Of a stretch of DNA of 64,000 bases, positions 9,668-20,464 are shown piece by piece. The translations under genes were made by a program, and so were the position numbers. The notes under the pieces were generated by a model. It did not search any database. It was not told where the DNA came from and worked only from the letters and a program-made list of their open reading frames with translations. Position 1 is the first letter of the stretch; each line of letters opens with the position of its first letter. The stretch comes from Sandaracinaceae bacterium (lineage in GTDB: Bacteria > Myxococcota_A > Polyangia > Polyangiales > Sandaracinaceae): NCBI GenBank assembly GCA_020633195.1, contig JACKEC010000025.1:97239-161238 (forward strand), given 5' to 3'.

Positions 9668-11347
9668 TCATGGGCAGGTGAGCGGGCGCGTGCCCTCGTA
9701 GCGGACCCGCGGCGCGCTCGGATCGAACAGGCCGAGCGGCGTCAGCTCCCCTCCGCGCGCCTCGAGCACGCGCGCCATCTCCTCGCGGACCATCACCCCG
9801 TGCTCGAGGGTCACGGCGCCCTCGCGCGCGCGCAGCGCCTCGAAGTGCGCGTCCGTCCCGGTCGCGAGGAAGTCCGTGGTGGCCACGGTCAGGGTCGCGT
9901 CGTCCGCGATCGCCGCGCCGTCGTCCCGGGTGACGTGGGCCCGGAGCGCGCCCCCCTCGCAGCGCGCGGTCGCGCGCAGGCCGCTGAGCGAATAGAAGCT
10001 ACCGGTCTGCCGGAGGTTGTCCTCGATCATCGCCTCGAGCTCGGCGCGGGTCATCCGCACGATGGCCGACGCGTTGTCGAAGGGCGAGGCGGTGTAGAGC
10101 GAGCCGTAGGTCAGCGGCCCCGCCGGCAGGTCGGCCCGCAAGCCCCCGCCGTTCGTCAGCGCGGCGTCGGTCCCCCGGGAGGCTCGCATCAGATCGGTGA
10201 AGAGGTTGCCGAGCGAGCACTCGGTCTCGCGGATCGCCTCGATCGGGCCGCCGACGATCGTCACGCCGAGCGGCCGCGCGCGCTGATCCGCGGCGTTCGC
10301 GACGGCCGGCGCGATGATCGCGGCGACCGCGGGGTCGGCGGCGATGGCGTGGCCCTCGTACGTCCCCGGGGTGCAGACCTCGTCGACGGATCCGGAGACG
10401 CAGAGGTCCTGCGGAGGGTGCACGGTCACGTCCACCACGCCCTCGTCGGGGTCCACCACGAGATCGACGCGGCCGAACGCGCGGCCGTACGAGTACGACT
10501 CCACGATCGGGATCCCGTGGACGAAGTGCGACACGGCCTGGTGGGTGTGGCCGGCCACGATCGCGTCGACGGTGCCGGGCGCGAGCGCGTTGGCGACCTC
10601 GAAGATCTCCTGGTCGGCCTCGCAGCTCGTCAGATCATGCGGGTCGTCGTGCTCCGCGCACCGGCCGCCCGCGTGCGCGGCCACGAGCACCAGCGCCGCG
10701 CCGCGCGCTCGGAGCGCCTGCGCCTCGTGCGTGATCGCCTCGACGGTGGGCGCCATCGACAGGTCGCTCACGTTCGCGGCGTTGGTCGTCGAGAGGGTGT
10801 CCTCGGTGGTCACCCCGATCACGCCGATCTGGATGCCGGCGCGCTCGAGCAGCACCGCCGTCTGCACGTTCGCCCACTCGATCGGCGAGCCCTCGCGGGT
10901 GCGCAGGTTCGCGGCGAGGAACGGGTAGCGAGCCTGGGCGGCCCGCGCGAGGAGTGCGCCGCGCGGATCGTCGCCCGGCTCCGTCGGGGTCACGCGCTCG
11001 CCGACGGGGCCGTAGTCGAACTCGTGGTTGCCGATCGTGACCGCGTCGTAGCCGATGGCGTCGTAGGCCTCGACGACGGGGGCGCCCTCGAGGAGGTTCG
11101 ACTCCAGCGTGCCCTGGAACATGTCGCCGCCGTCGAGCAGCACCACCGCGCCGTCCTGGGCGCGGAGCTCTCGGAGCGCGCTCACGTACCCGGCCAGCAC
11201 CGGGAGCGCCCCGACGTGCCCGTGCAGGTCGTTGGTCCCGACGATCGTGATCGTCACCCGGCGCGGGGGCGCCGGCTCGCGGACCTCGGGTGTCGTCGAG
11301 CCGCAGGACGCCAGCACCGCGGCCCCCAGGAGCATCAGCCTTCGCAT
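9668..11347 (-). CDS. 5'-nucleotidase/UshA-family metallophosphoesterase, lipoprotein
   Basis: 559 aa from the ATG at 11347, which gives a lipoprotein signal (MRRLMLLGAAVLASCGS, Cys about residue 15); the 40-residue upstream extension lacks coding character. The metallophosphoesterase core shows VGTNDLHGHVG, GGDMFQGT, GNHEFDYG and AGHTHQ, the metal-binding motifs of the 5'-nucleotidase family. The C-terminal nucleotide-binding domain has LTNGGGLRADLPAG and YTASPFDN. It likely hydrolyses nucleotides or UDP-sugars in the periplasm for scavenging of nucleoside and phosphate. Divergent from the small secreted protein at 11421. Confidence 0.92.
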   Translation of the reverse strand: MRRLMLLGAAVLASCGSTTPEVREPAPPRRVTITIVGTNDLHGHVGALPVLAGYVSALRELRAQDGAVVLLDGGDMFQGTLESNLLEGAPVVEAYDAIGYDAVTIGNHEFDYGPVGERVTPTEPGDDPRGALLARAAQARYPFLAANLRTREGSPIEWANVQTAVLLERAGIQIGVIGVTTEDTLSTTNAANVSDLSMAPTVEAITHEAQALRARGAALVLVAAHAGGRCAEHDDPHDLTSCEADQEIFEVANALAPGTVDAIVAGHTHQAVSHFVHGIPIVESYSYGRAFGRVDLVVDPDEGVVDVTVHPPQDLCVSGSVDEVCTPGTYEGHAIAADPAVAAIIAPAVANAADQRARPLGVTIVGGPIEAIRETECSLGNLFTDLMRASRGTDAALTNGGGLRADLPAGPLTYGSLYTASPFDNASAIVRMTRAELEAMIEDNLRQTGSFYSLSGLRATARCEGGALRAHVTRDDGAAIADDATLTVATTDFLATGTDAHFEALRAREGAVTLEHGVMVREEMARVLEARGGELTPLGLFDPSAPRVRYEGTRPLTCP

Positions 11348-11360
11348 GGGCGGGAGCCTA
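11348..11360 (-). promoter_or_regulatory. -10-like element for 5'-nucleotidase
   Basis: On the minus strand TAGGCT (11360-11355) sits 7 bases before the ATG at 11347 and is preceded by GC. It supports the internal ATG as the start. Confidence 0.45.
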
Positions 11361-11420
11361 GCAGCCAAGATCGAGCTGGACCCTCGCCGACCCGCCCGAC
11401 CCGTGCGAGCTTGTGGGGGC

Positions 11421-11957
11421 ATGACGCGTCGCGCCTCCCTCGGAGCTCTGCTGCTCCTCTTCGCCACGGTCGCCAGCGCTCAGGACACCGCCGACGAGAC
11501 CGGCCGCTACGTCGGACACTTCGTCCTCGACGGGAGCGAGGAGGCCGCCCGCGAGCGCATCCGCCGGGCCCTCGAGCCGGCGATCCAGTCCATCCCGTTC
11601 CTGTTCCGATCGATGGCCACCGAGCGGCTCAACGCGCGGTTCCGCGTCGTCCGCGCGATCGACATCGAGCTGCCCGCGGATCGCATCAGCGTGCGGTACA
11701 CGGGCGAGCGTACCCGGACCCTCGAGAGCCGGCGCGGTCACCCCGTCACGATCGAGACCGACGACGGGGGCGAGGCGCGGATGACGCAGCTCTTCCGGGA
11801 CGGTCACCTCGAGCAGGTCTTCGAGGGCGAGCACGGCCGGATGTACCGCCTGCTCGAGCTGAGCGAGGACGGCGCGCGGATGACCGCGACCACCATCCTC
11901 CAGGGCGGCCGGCTCGAGCAGCCCATCCGGATCACCCAGCCCTACGTTCGCCGCTAG
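11421..11957 (+). CDS. Secreted protein of unknown function
   Basis: 178 aa, ATG start. A classical signal peptide (RRASLGALLLLFATVASAQ) is followed by a mostly beta/alpha mature part with repeated charged motifs (LDGSEEAARERIRRALEP, IDIELPADRISVRY, ETDDGGEARMTQLF). I do not recognise the family. The pattern of 'weak mutation-like' short strands resembles small periplasmic ligand-binding or lipid-binding folds, but that is only a guess. It sits between the nucleotidase (divergent) and the cytochrome gene (51 bp downstream), so it may be co-transcribed with neither. Confidence 0.7.
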   Translation: MTRRASLGALLLLFATVASAQDTADETGRYVGHFVLDGSEEAARERIRRALEPAIQSIPFLFRSMATERLNARFRVVRAIDIELPADRISVRYTGERTRTLESRRGHPVTIETDDGGEARMTQLFRDGHLEQVFEGEHGRMYRLLELSEDGARMTATTILQGGRLEQPIRITQPYVRR

Positions 11958-11995
11958 CGAGGAACCTCGACGCGATCGCGGGGTCGGATCATCTG

Positions 11996-12008
11996 TATGC
12001 TCACGCGC
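11996..12008 (+). promoter_or_regulatory. -10-like element for cytochrome gene
   Basis: TATGCT at 11996-12001 is followed by 7 bases and a GTG at 12009. It overlaps the alternative ATG at 11997, which argues for the GTG start. Confidence 0.4.
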
Positions 12009-14221
12009 GTGCGCTCCGGCGTCCTCATCCTCGCGGTCTTCGCGGGCGCGTGCGCCAGCGATCGAGCCCTCGACGAGGTCGAGGGGGTCGAGCCGCCGAA
12101 CGAGCTCGAGGCGCCGGAGGTCGCCGCCCCCGAGCTCGACGCGCGGCCGCCGATCGTCGCGGGCGAGCCGCTCTATCCGGAGACGCTCGTCCGCCTCGTC
12201 GAGGGTGACGCGCGCGACACCGAGCGCCTCGCCGACGTGGGCATGTGCGCGTCGTGCCACGAGGAGGTCTACGCCGCGTGGCGGGCCAGCCCTCACGCCG
12301 CGGCCTCGTTCGACAACCCTTGGTACCGCCAGGCCGTCGACACGTTCCGCGAGGAGCGCAGCCCCGAGGCGAGCCGGTTCTGCGCGGGGTGCCACAACCC
12401 CGTGCTCCTCCTCGCCGACGCGATGGAGGAGCCGATCGAGCCCGCCGACCCGCGCGCCCACGCCGGCGTCACCTGCCTCGTGTGCCACGGCATCCAGGAG
12501 GCGCGCGCGGACGGCGTCGGGAGCTACACCCTCAGCACCGCGCCGGTCCCCTTGCCGGATCCGGCCGTGCCCGAGGAGGTGGCCGTCCACGTCGCCGCGC
12601 TCACCCCCGACCCGCTGCGGACCGCGGCGCTCTGCGGCACCTGTCACCGAGGCTTCCTCGGTCCCGACATGGGCAACCCGCACCACCTGCCCGGCGTCGA
12701 CGAGCCCACCGCGTGGGCGCGGTCCGGCTTCGCGGGGAGCCGGGCGTCGAGGCTGGACACCCGCGTCGAGCCGGCGACCTGTCAGGGCTGCCACATGCCG
12801 CTGGTCGACGCGTCGGATCGCGACTTCGCCACGACCGACGGTCGGATCCACTCGCACCGCGTACCCGGCGGCCACACCGCGCTGGCGGGGGCACGCAACG
12901 ACGCGGCGCAGCTCGCGGTGCTGCGCGAGGGCCTCACCGGCGTGGCCCGCGTCGACGTCGCCGCGGTGCGGAGCGGGGCGCGTTCGACGCGACCGGCCGA
13001 CGGCGCCCGCCTCGTGCCGGGGCGGGTCGAGCTCGACGTCGTCGTGCGCAACCTCGCGGTCGGCCACCGCTTCCCGGGGGGGACGCGCGACGCGCAGGAC
13101 ACGTGGCTGGAGGTCGAGGTGCGGGACGCACGCGGCGCGCTCGTCGCCGAGGCGGGGACCCGTCACGCCGCCGCCCGGGACGAGACCGCGCACCGGCTCG
13201 TGGCCGGGCTCGTCGACGACGACGCGCAGGTCCACGACCTGCACCACGTGCAGCACTTCCGCGCCGCGATCTTCGACAGGACCCTCGCGCCCCGCGACGC
13301 CGAGGTCGTCCGCTACGCGTTCGAGCTGACCGCCGACGTGGCGCAGCCGCTGTCGATCGACGCGCGGCTCCGGCACCGGCGCCACTCCCACCCGATGCAC
13401 GCCGCGGCCTGCGCCGCGACGCGCAGCCCGCGCGGACGAGCCTTCGCGGCGACGTCGGTCGCGCTCGGCCGGATCCCCATCGACGGCTGCGCCGAGCAGC
13501 CCGTCACCGAGGTGGCCTCAGCGCGCGTCTGGATCGGCGCCGGCGCGGAGGGTCGCGAGGCGGCGGGAGGCGCGACCGACGCGCGGTTCCAGCGCCTCTT
13601 CGACCACGCGCTCGCGCTCATCGGGGACGTGCAGGAGCACCTCGACGACGCGCGTCCTTCGCTCGCCGCGGCGCTGCGCGCGGCGCCCGACGACGCCGCT
13701 CGCGCGATGGTCCACGGCCAGCTCGCGCGCCTCGAGGGCCGACAGGGTCGCCTCGCCGCGGCGCTCGACCAGGCGACCCGCGCCGAGCGCCTGATCGGTG
13801 AGCACCCGGCCATCCATCGCCTGCGGGGAGACGCCTACGCGCAGGTCTGGCGCTGGGAGGACGCGGCCGAGGCCTACCGCCTCGCCGCGGAGGGCGCCCC
13901 GCTCGACGAGTCACGCTGGACCGACCTCGCGCGCGCGCTCGGCAGCGCGGGGCACGACGAGGAGGCGCTCGTCGCCGCGGACCGCGGCCTGACCATCGAT
14001 CCGCGGGGCTCGTCGTTGCTCCGCAGCCGCTACCTGGCGCTCGAGGGGCTCGGCGCCGACGCTGGTGTGGCGAGCGACGCGTACCTCGCCCACCGGGTCC
14101 CCGACGCGCTCTCCGCGCTGCGCCTCCGCTGCGGCCAGCGCTCCGCGTGGTGCGCCCTCGAGCGGCTGCCGGTGCACGTGCACGACCTGCGGCCAGCCCA
14201 GGGGCATGCTAGCTCCGCGCG

Positions 14222-14225
<4 letters not shown>
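12009..14225 (+). CDS. Pentahaem c-type cytochrome lipoprotein with TPR domain
   Basis: 738 aa from the GTG at 12009 (ATG at 11997 is the alternative, four residues longer). Lipoprotein-type signal ending VFAGACAS. Five CxxCH haem-attachment motifs are visible: CASCH, CAGCH, CLVCH, CGTCH and CQGCH, arranged as in the cytochrome c554-like family; HxxH-type His residues (SPHAAAS, NPHHLPG, HSHRVPGGH) may be distal ligands. A middle beta domain (about 320-480) and C-terminal TPRs (about 510-735) follow. It is likely a periplasmic or outer-membrane electron carrier. No quinone oxidoreductase partner lies nearby. The 3' end overlaps the ABC-F gene by 4 bp. Confidence 0.9.
14210..14221 (+). promoter_or_regulatory. 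Possible internal promoter for ABC-F gene
   Basis: GC-TAGCTC (hexamer 14210-14215) lies 6 bases before the GTG at 14222. The last base is C rather than T, so it is a weak member of the motif set. Confidence 0.25.
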
Positions 14226-16255
<2,030 letters not shown>

Positions 16256-16263
16256 GGTCCGCT

Positions 16264-17115
16264 CTAGCCGATCTCGCGCAGCGCGCGCTCGACGGAGCCG
16301 ACGTAGCTCCCCCCGAACAGGTTCACGTGAACCATGAGCGGGTAGAGCTGGTAGAGGGGGACCCGCTCGGCCGCGCCCGGCGCCAGCGGCCAGGCCTCGG
16401 CGTACGCGTCGAACACGCGCTGCGAGAAGCCGCCGAACAGGCGCATCATCGCGAGGTCCATCTCGCGGTGGCCGCCGTACGCGGCGGGGTCGATGAGCAC
16501 GGGGGCGCCGTCGGTGGCGACGTGCGCGTTGCCGCCCCACAGGTCGCCGTGGAGCCGTGACGGCGGCTCCGCCGGGCCGACGCGCTCGGTGATCCTCGCG
16601 AAGAGCGACTGCAAGCCTCGTTGCATCGCCGAGCTCGCGCGGCCCGCGTCGACGGCGCGGCGGAGCTGCGGCTCGAGCCGTCGGCGGACGTAGAACGTCG
16701 GCCAGTCCTCCTCGGCGCCGTTGTCCTGCGGCAGGTCGCCGATGAAGTTGTCGCGGAGGTGCCCGAAGCGCGGGGCGCCGAACGCGTGCAGCGCGGCCAA
16801 ACCGCGCCCGAGCTCGGCGTCGTGGTCCCGAGCGGGAGCGCCCGGGAGGATCAGCTCGAGCGCGAGGAAACGCGGCGAGAAGCCGAGCACCTCCGGGACC
16901 CGCAGCGCGCCGGCCTCGCCGAGCCACGCGAGCCCCTCGGCCTCGCGCTCGTACATCGTCGGCGGCGGGCTCGGGTGCGTCTTGACGAACGCGGCGCGCC
17001 CGTCGGCCAGCTGCACGCGGGTGGCCCGGTTGATGTCGCCGCCGGTGAGCGGGCTCTGTGAGGTCACGGCGCCGAGCGCGGCCTCGATGTCGGCGAGGGC
17101 TCCGTCAGAGAGCAT
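16264..17115 (-). CDS. Fructosamine kinase family protein (FN3K-like)
   Basis: 283 aa. Shows the aminoglycoside-phosphotransferase-like fold of the fructosamine-3-kinase family: GGDINRATRVQL and AFVKTHP at the nucleotide loop and Lys, EAEGLAWL, LALELI hinge, and the catalytic RLHGDLWGGN followed by VLIDPAAYGGHREMDLAMM. It likely phosphorylates fructosamines or ribulosamines on glycated proteins so they decompose. The start overlaps the end of the LMW phosphatase gene by 11 bp. FN3K genes are often next to low-molecular-weight phosphatases, which are proposed to form a protein-deglycation pair. Cytoplasmic. Confidence 0.92.
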   Translation of the reverse strand: MLSDGALADIEAALGAVTSQSPLTGGDINRATRVQLADGRAAFVKTHPSPPPTMYEREAEGLAWLGEAGALRVPEVLGFSPRFLALELILPGAPARDHDAELGRGLAALHAFGAPRFGHLRDNFIGDLPQDNGAEEDWPTFYVRRRLEPQLRRAVDAGRASSAMQRGLQSLFARITERVGPAEPPSRLHGDLWGGNAHVATDGAPVLIDPAAYGGHREMDLAMMRLFGGFSQRVFDAYAEAWPLAPGAAERVPLYQLYPLMVHVNLFGGSYVGSVERALREIG

Positions 17116-17578
17116 GGGTCGCGCGCAGCTCGTCGAGGAACCCCTCCGCGGCCGCCTCGCAGATGTCGAAGACGCGATCGAAGCCGCCGTCGTAGTAGGG
17201 GTCGGGCACCTCGGAGCCCTTCTCCGAGTCGGGGTCGAAGTCGCGGAACAGGTGGATGGTTCGCGACGTGGAACCGGCGAGGCGCTCGAGGTTCGTCCGG
17301 TTGCTCCGGTCCATGGCGACCACGTAGTCGAACCGATCGAAGTCCTCGGCCAGGAACTGACGGGCGATGGAGGTGACCTCCACGCCGCGCGCTCGCCCCG
17401 TCGCCCGGGTGTCGCGGTGGGCCGCCTCCCCCGTGTGCCACGCGCCGGTCCCGGCGCTGTCGATCTCGAAGCGATGCGCGAGCCCCTCGGCCTCGACGAG
17501 GTGGCGGAACACCGCCTCCGCGGTCGGCGACCGACAGATGTTGCCCAGGCACACGAAGCACACGCGGATCTTCTGCAC
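17105..17578 (-). CDS. Low-molecular-weight protein tyrosine phosphatase
   Basis: 157 aa from the GTG at 17578, which has a strong upstream Shine-Dalgarno (GAGGGAGGGG). A GTG at 17602 that overlaps the upstream stop is the alternative. The P-loop CLGNICRSPTAE (Cys10, Arg16) sits at the N-terminus and the general-acid motif VPDPYYDGG near residue 118. The family length is about 150 aa. Reaction: dephosphorylation of protein phosphotyrosine, or of sugar phosphates on glycated proteins. Placed between the L,D-transpeptidase gene (upstream) and the FN3K gene (downstream, 11-bp overlap), so the three are likely one operon. Confidence 0.93.
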   Translation of the reverse strand: MQKIRVCFVCLGNICRSPTAEAVFRHLVEAEGLAHRFEIDSAGTGAWHTGEAAHRDTRATGRARGVEVTSIARQFLAEDFDRFDYVVAMDRSNRTNLERLAGSTSRTIHLFRDFDPDSEKGSEVPDPYYDGGFDRVFDICEAAAEGFLDELRATHAL

Positions 17579-17598
17579 GGAGCGCCCCTCCCTCGTCG

Positions 17599-19107
17599 TC
17601 ACTCGGTCACGAGCACCCGGCTGCCTTCGAACCCCGTCCCGCGGTCGGTGGACACGCCGTGCCAGCCCGGGGGGATCTCCGGCCACGTGTGGGAGAACAC
17701 GTACCGCGCGTCGTGAGGCGAGAGGTTCACGCAGCCGTGGCTGCGCCGCAACCCGAAGCGGTGGTGCCAGAAGGCGCCGTGCAGCGCGATCGAGCCGGCG
17801 AAGTACTGCGTCCACGGGACGTCGTCGATGCGGTAGCTGTCGTCGCCCGCGTCGGGCCCGAGGTTGGCCATCGTGTCGCTAACGTACTTGCGGTGGATCC
17901 GGAACTCGCCGACCGGCGTGTCGTGCCCCTCGAGGCCGGTCGACACGAGCGTCGCGTAGGTCGGCCGCGACCCGCGGTAGAGCACGAGCGTCTGCTCCGA
18001 GAGGTCGACGTGCACCCACGGCTCGTCGTCGCGGACGCCCGCGGGCGGCTCGATCGCCTCGGCCACCGCGACGAACCAGCGGCGCAAGTAGCCTTCCTGT
18101 CCACCGCCGATGTCCACCACGTGGTAGTCGCGGCCCTCGACGTTCTCGCGGCGCAGCCACGGCACGATCACCTGGCGCTCCCAGGTCGGCGCGTCGGGGT
18201 TGGGCCGGATGTGGACGCTCTCGTCGGGGTGGACCACGCGCCGCAGCGGCGTGCTCGTGCGGACGGCCCAGGCGATCGGCAGGGTGGTGGTCTCGTCGAG
18301 CTCGACGCCGTGGAGCTCCGTGCCCGTGCGCTCCTCGAGCTCGGCCTCGCGGACGTAGCTGCCCCGGACGGTCCGCACGAAGCGCCTGTCGTTCCGGGTC
18401 TCGACGCCGTTGCTCGCGACGTAGAAGTTGCGGTGCAGGTAGCGCGCGACGATCGCCGGGCTCGCGGGCTCGTTCGCGAGCCGCCCCTCGCGCAGCAGCC
18501 CCGCGCGGCGCTCCTGGCCGGCGTTGAGCATCTCGGCGTATCGCGCGCCGTGCTCGGCGGCCGCGCGCTGCTGATCGCGCGACGGGAGCTGGTGGTACTC
18601 CGGCGTCTGCGGCTGCGTGACCACGAGGTAGCGGTAGGGGAGGGCGGCGTCCCGCTGCGCGCTGCCGTCGTGGTCCTCGGGCGGGGTCTCGCTCATGTCG
18701 ATGCCCTGCCCCGCGCACGCCCAGCCGCGCGGGTACAGCTCGTACCAACCGGTCGCGCAGCGGGGCGACACGAGCGGCTCGCGGTGCGCGCGGACGTGGC
18801 CTCCGAGGCGCAGCCAGCCGATCACCTGGGCCTCTCGATCGGACGCCGCGCGCACGGGGATCTGCGCGGCGGTGACCACGCCGTGCATCGGGTAGTCGCG
18901 GTCGAGCCGCGCCTCGAGCTCGGCGCGCGCCTGCGCCTCGAGGTCGGGCCCGCGATCGCCAAAGCCCTCCGCGGACGTCTCCGGATCGTCCTCCGCGGGC
19001 TCGATCGCGGGGCCCGGACCCGCGGCTCCGAACCACACCGCGAGGCCCCATGCCAGCCCCGCTGACACGAGGAGCGCGGCCACGAGGATGAGACCTTTGC
19101 GTCGCAC
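17599..19107 (-). CDS. L,D-transpeptidase (YkuD) with SH3-like domain
   Basis: 502 aa, GTG start. N-terminal transmembrane anchor (KGLILVAALLVSAGLAWGLAV), then an SH3b-like segment (about 75-135, IPVRAASDREAQVIGWLRLG). The C-terminal YkuD catalytic domain (about 365-490) has the HGAFWHHRFG...SHGCVNLSP motif with catalytic Cys in SHGC. It likely forms 3-3 peptidoglycan cross-links or attaches proteins to the wall in the periplasm. A TATGAC element lies 11 bases upstream. First gene of a likely operon with the phosphatase and FN3K genes, divergent from the PIN-like gene. Confidence 0.92.
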   Translation of the reverse strand: MRRKGLILVAALLVSAGLAWGLAVWFGAAGPGPAIEPAEDDPETSAEGFGDRGPDLEAQARAELEARLDRDYPMHGVVTAAQIPVRAASDREAQVIGWLRLGGHVRAHREPLVSPRCATGWYELYPRGWACAGQGIDMSETPPEDHDGSAQRDAALPYRYLVVTQPQTPEYHQLPSRDQQRAAAEHGARYAEMLNAGQERRAGLLREGRLANEPASPAIVARYLHRNFYVASNGVETRNDRRFVRTVRGSYVREAELEERTGTELHGVELDETTTLPIAWAVRTSTPLRRVVHPDESVHIRPNPDAPTWERQVIVPWLRRENVEGRDYHVVDIGGGQEGYLRRWFVAVAEAIEPPAGVRDDEPWVHVDLSEQTLVLYRGSRPTYATLVSTGLEGHDTPVGEFRIHRKYVSDTMANLGPDAGDDSYRIDDVPWTQYFAGSIALHGAFWHHRFGLRRSHGCVNLSPHDARYVFSHTWPEIPPGWHGVSTDRGTGFEGSRVLVTE

Positions 19108-19124
19108 GAGGGGCCGACGTCATA
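19108..19124 (-). promoter_or_regulatory. -10-like element for L,D-transpeptidase
   Basis: On the minus strand GC-TATGAC (19124-19119) ends 11 bases before the GTG at 19107. No Shine-Dalgarno is seen. Confidence 0.4.
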
Positions 19125-19156
19125 GCGACCGAGAAACTTCCCGGCAAACGCAAGGG

Positions 19157-19185
19157 TTGACCGGAGCGGGCTCGTCGGAGATAGA
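19157..19185 (+). promoter_or_regulatory. Sigma-70-type promoter for PIN-like gene
   Basis: TTGACC (19157-19162, 5 of 6 to the -35 consensus), a 17-base spacer, and GATAGA (19180-19185). It lies in the divergent intergenic region. The gene downstream has a real leader with a Shine-Dalgarno, unlike most genes here. Confidence 0.55.
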
Positions 19186-19217
19186 GGGGGCTGCGCGAAG
19201 GCGCAGGAGGTGGACGA

Positions 19218-19649
19218 GTGAAGATCCTGCTTGCACCCGATGTGTACGTGAACGCCTCGGTCGCGGGCGCCGGGCTCGCCCCGGCGCAGGTCGTCGATCG
19301 CGTGCTCGGAAACAAGAAGGCGCGCCAGAAGACCACGGAGTGGGTCCTGACGACCACGTCGGCGATGCTCGCCGCGCACCCCTCGTTCAAGAAGGAGGCG
19401 GTCGAGCCCCAGATGAAGCTCATCCGCGACCTCGTGGACGTCGTGGACTCCGAGGAGCACGACGAGCACGACTGGGCCGAGTCGCTCCTCGCCGCGGCGA
19501 GGGCGGCCGAGGTCGCGCGGGTCGTCACCGACCACCCCGACCTCGCCGACAAGGACGAGATCGATGGCATCGAGTTCGTCTCGAGTGATGCATGGATGAT
19601 CGAGCAGACGACGCCGCCGCCGCCGCCGCCGCCGCCCAAGAAGGGCTGA
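19218..19649 (+). CDS. PIN-domain-like protein with polyproline tail
   Basis: 143 aa, GTG start with AGGAGGTGG 4 bases upstream (19205-19213). The N-terminal strand KILLAPDVYVNAS resembles PIN strand 1 (usually LLDTNVLVSA), and the late segment VARVVTDHPDLADKDEIDGI resembles the acidic 'VTGDxDLL' motif of PIN nucleases. A candidate Asp (residue 7 or 8) and other acids are present, but the first motif reads APD rather than DTN, so catalysis is uncertain. The tail ends in eight prolines encoded by a perfect GCC repeat. No antitoxin-like partner is adjacent. Possible RNase or a non-catalytic PIN relative. Confidence 0.55.
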   Translation: MKILLAPDVYVNASVAGAGLAPAQVVDRVLGNKKARQKTTEWVLTTTSAMLAAHPSFKKEAVEPQMKLIRDLVDVVDSEEHDEHDWAESLLAAARAAEVARVVTDHPDLADKDEIDGIEFVSSDAWMIEQTTPPPPPPPPKKG

Positions 19650-20458
19650 TCTACTCGCTCGTCGAGCCGGAGGGGCTCGAGACGGCGGTCTTCGTCGAGG
19701 TCCCGCACGCGGGCCTCGCCGTGCCCGATCGGGTGCGGGACGAGCTGATCGTCTCGGGCGACGTGCTCCTGCGCGACAGCGACGTCTACGTGGACGCGCT
19801 GTGCGCCGACGCGCCGTCCGAGGGGGCCACGCTCCTCGCGGCGCGGGTGTCGCGCTACGTCGTCGACCTCAACCGCGCGCCCGACGACGTCGATCACGAG
19901 ACGGTCCCCGACCACCCCGACCCGCGGGGCGTCCAGCCGCGCGGCGTGGTGTGGCGGCTGACGACGGACGGCCAGCGTGCGCTCCGGTCTCCGCTGACCT
20001 ACGCCGCGCTCTGCGACCGGCTCGAGCACTACCACGCGCCCTACCACGCGGCGCTCGAGGCGGGGCTCGAGGCCAAGCGGGCCAAGCACGGACACGCCAT
20101 CCTGCTCGCCGCCCACTCGATGCCGTCGTACTCGCGCATCGGCGGGCGAGGCGCGCGTCGCGCGGACGTCGTGCCCGGGACGCGCGGCCGCTCGACGGCC
20201 GACCCGCGGGTGATCGATCTCGTCGGGGCGCACTTCCGCGACGCGGGCCTGAGCGTGCGCCACGACGACCCCTACCGAGGGGGGTGGACCACGGCGCACT
20301 ACGGCCGCCCGGCCGACGGCTGGCACGCGGTCCAGGTCGAGCTCAACCGCGCGCTCTACGTCGACGAGTCGACGAGCCGCCCCAAGGACGGCGACTTCGA
20401 GAAGCTGCAGGCGCTGATGCTCGAGCTCGTTCGCAAGCTCGGCGAGCTCGAGCTCTAG
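19592..20458 (+). CDS. N-formylglutamate amidohydrolase family protein
   Basis: 288 aa from the ATG at 19592; this start overlaps the PIN-like gene by 58 bp, so residues 8-15 (eight Ala) are the same GCC repeat in another frame. No other common start occurs before the conserved core, and a CTG at 19646 (CTGA overlap) is possible. Core motifs are VFVEVPHAGLAVP, DSDVYVDAL, RYVVDLNRAPDDVD, LLAAHSMPSYSRIGG and QVELNRALYVDE, matching FGase/HutG. Reaction: N-formyl-L-glutamate to glutamate and formate in histidine degradation; relatives act on other N-formyl amino acids. No hut genes are nearby. Confidence 0.85.
   Translation: MDDRADDAAAAAAAAQEGLIYSLVEPEGLETAVFVEVPHAGLAVPDRVRDELIVSGDVLLRDSDVYVDALCADAPSEGATLLAARVSRYVVDLNRAPDDVDHETVPDHPDPRGVQPRGVVWRLTTDGQRALRSPLTYAALCDRLEHYHAPYHAALEAGLEAKRAKHGHAILLAAHSMPSYSRIGGRGARRADVVPGTRGRSTADPRVIDLVGAHFRDAGLSVRHDDPYRGGWTTAHYGRPADGWHAVQVELNRALYVDESTSRPKDGDFEKLQALMLELVRKLGELEL
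19613..19636 (+). repeat. Perfect (GCC)8 trinucleotide tract
   Basis: Eight GCC units, read as proline codons (CCG) in the PIN-like gene and as alanine codons (GCC) in the overlapping amidohydrolase frame. A length change by non-multiples of three would alter the relation of the two frames. Confidence 0.9.
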
Positions 20459-20464
20459 CGGCTG

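Noticed and set aside
11997..12008. ATG at 11997 as start of the cytochrome gene
   Set aside because: It falls inside the TATGCT element that would serve the GTG at 12009. I kept it as an alternative only.
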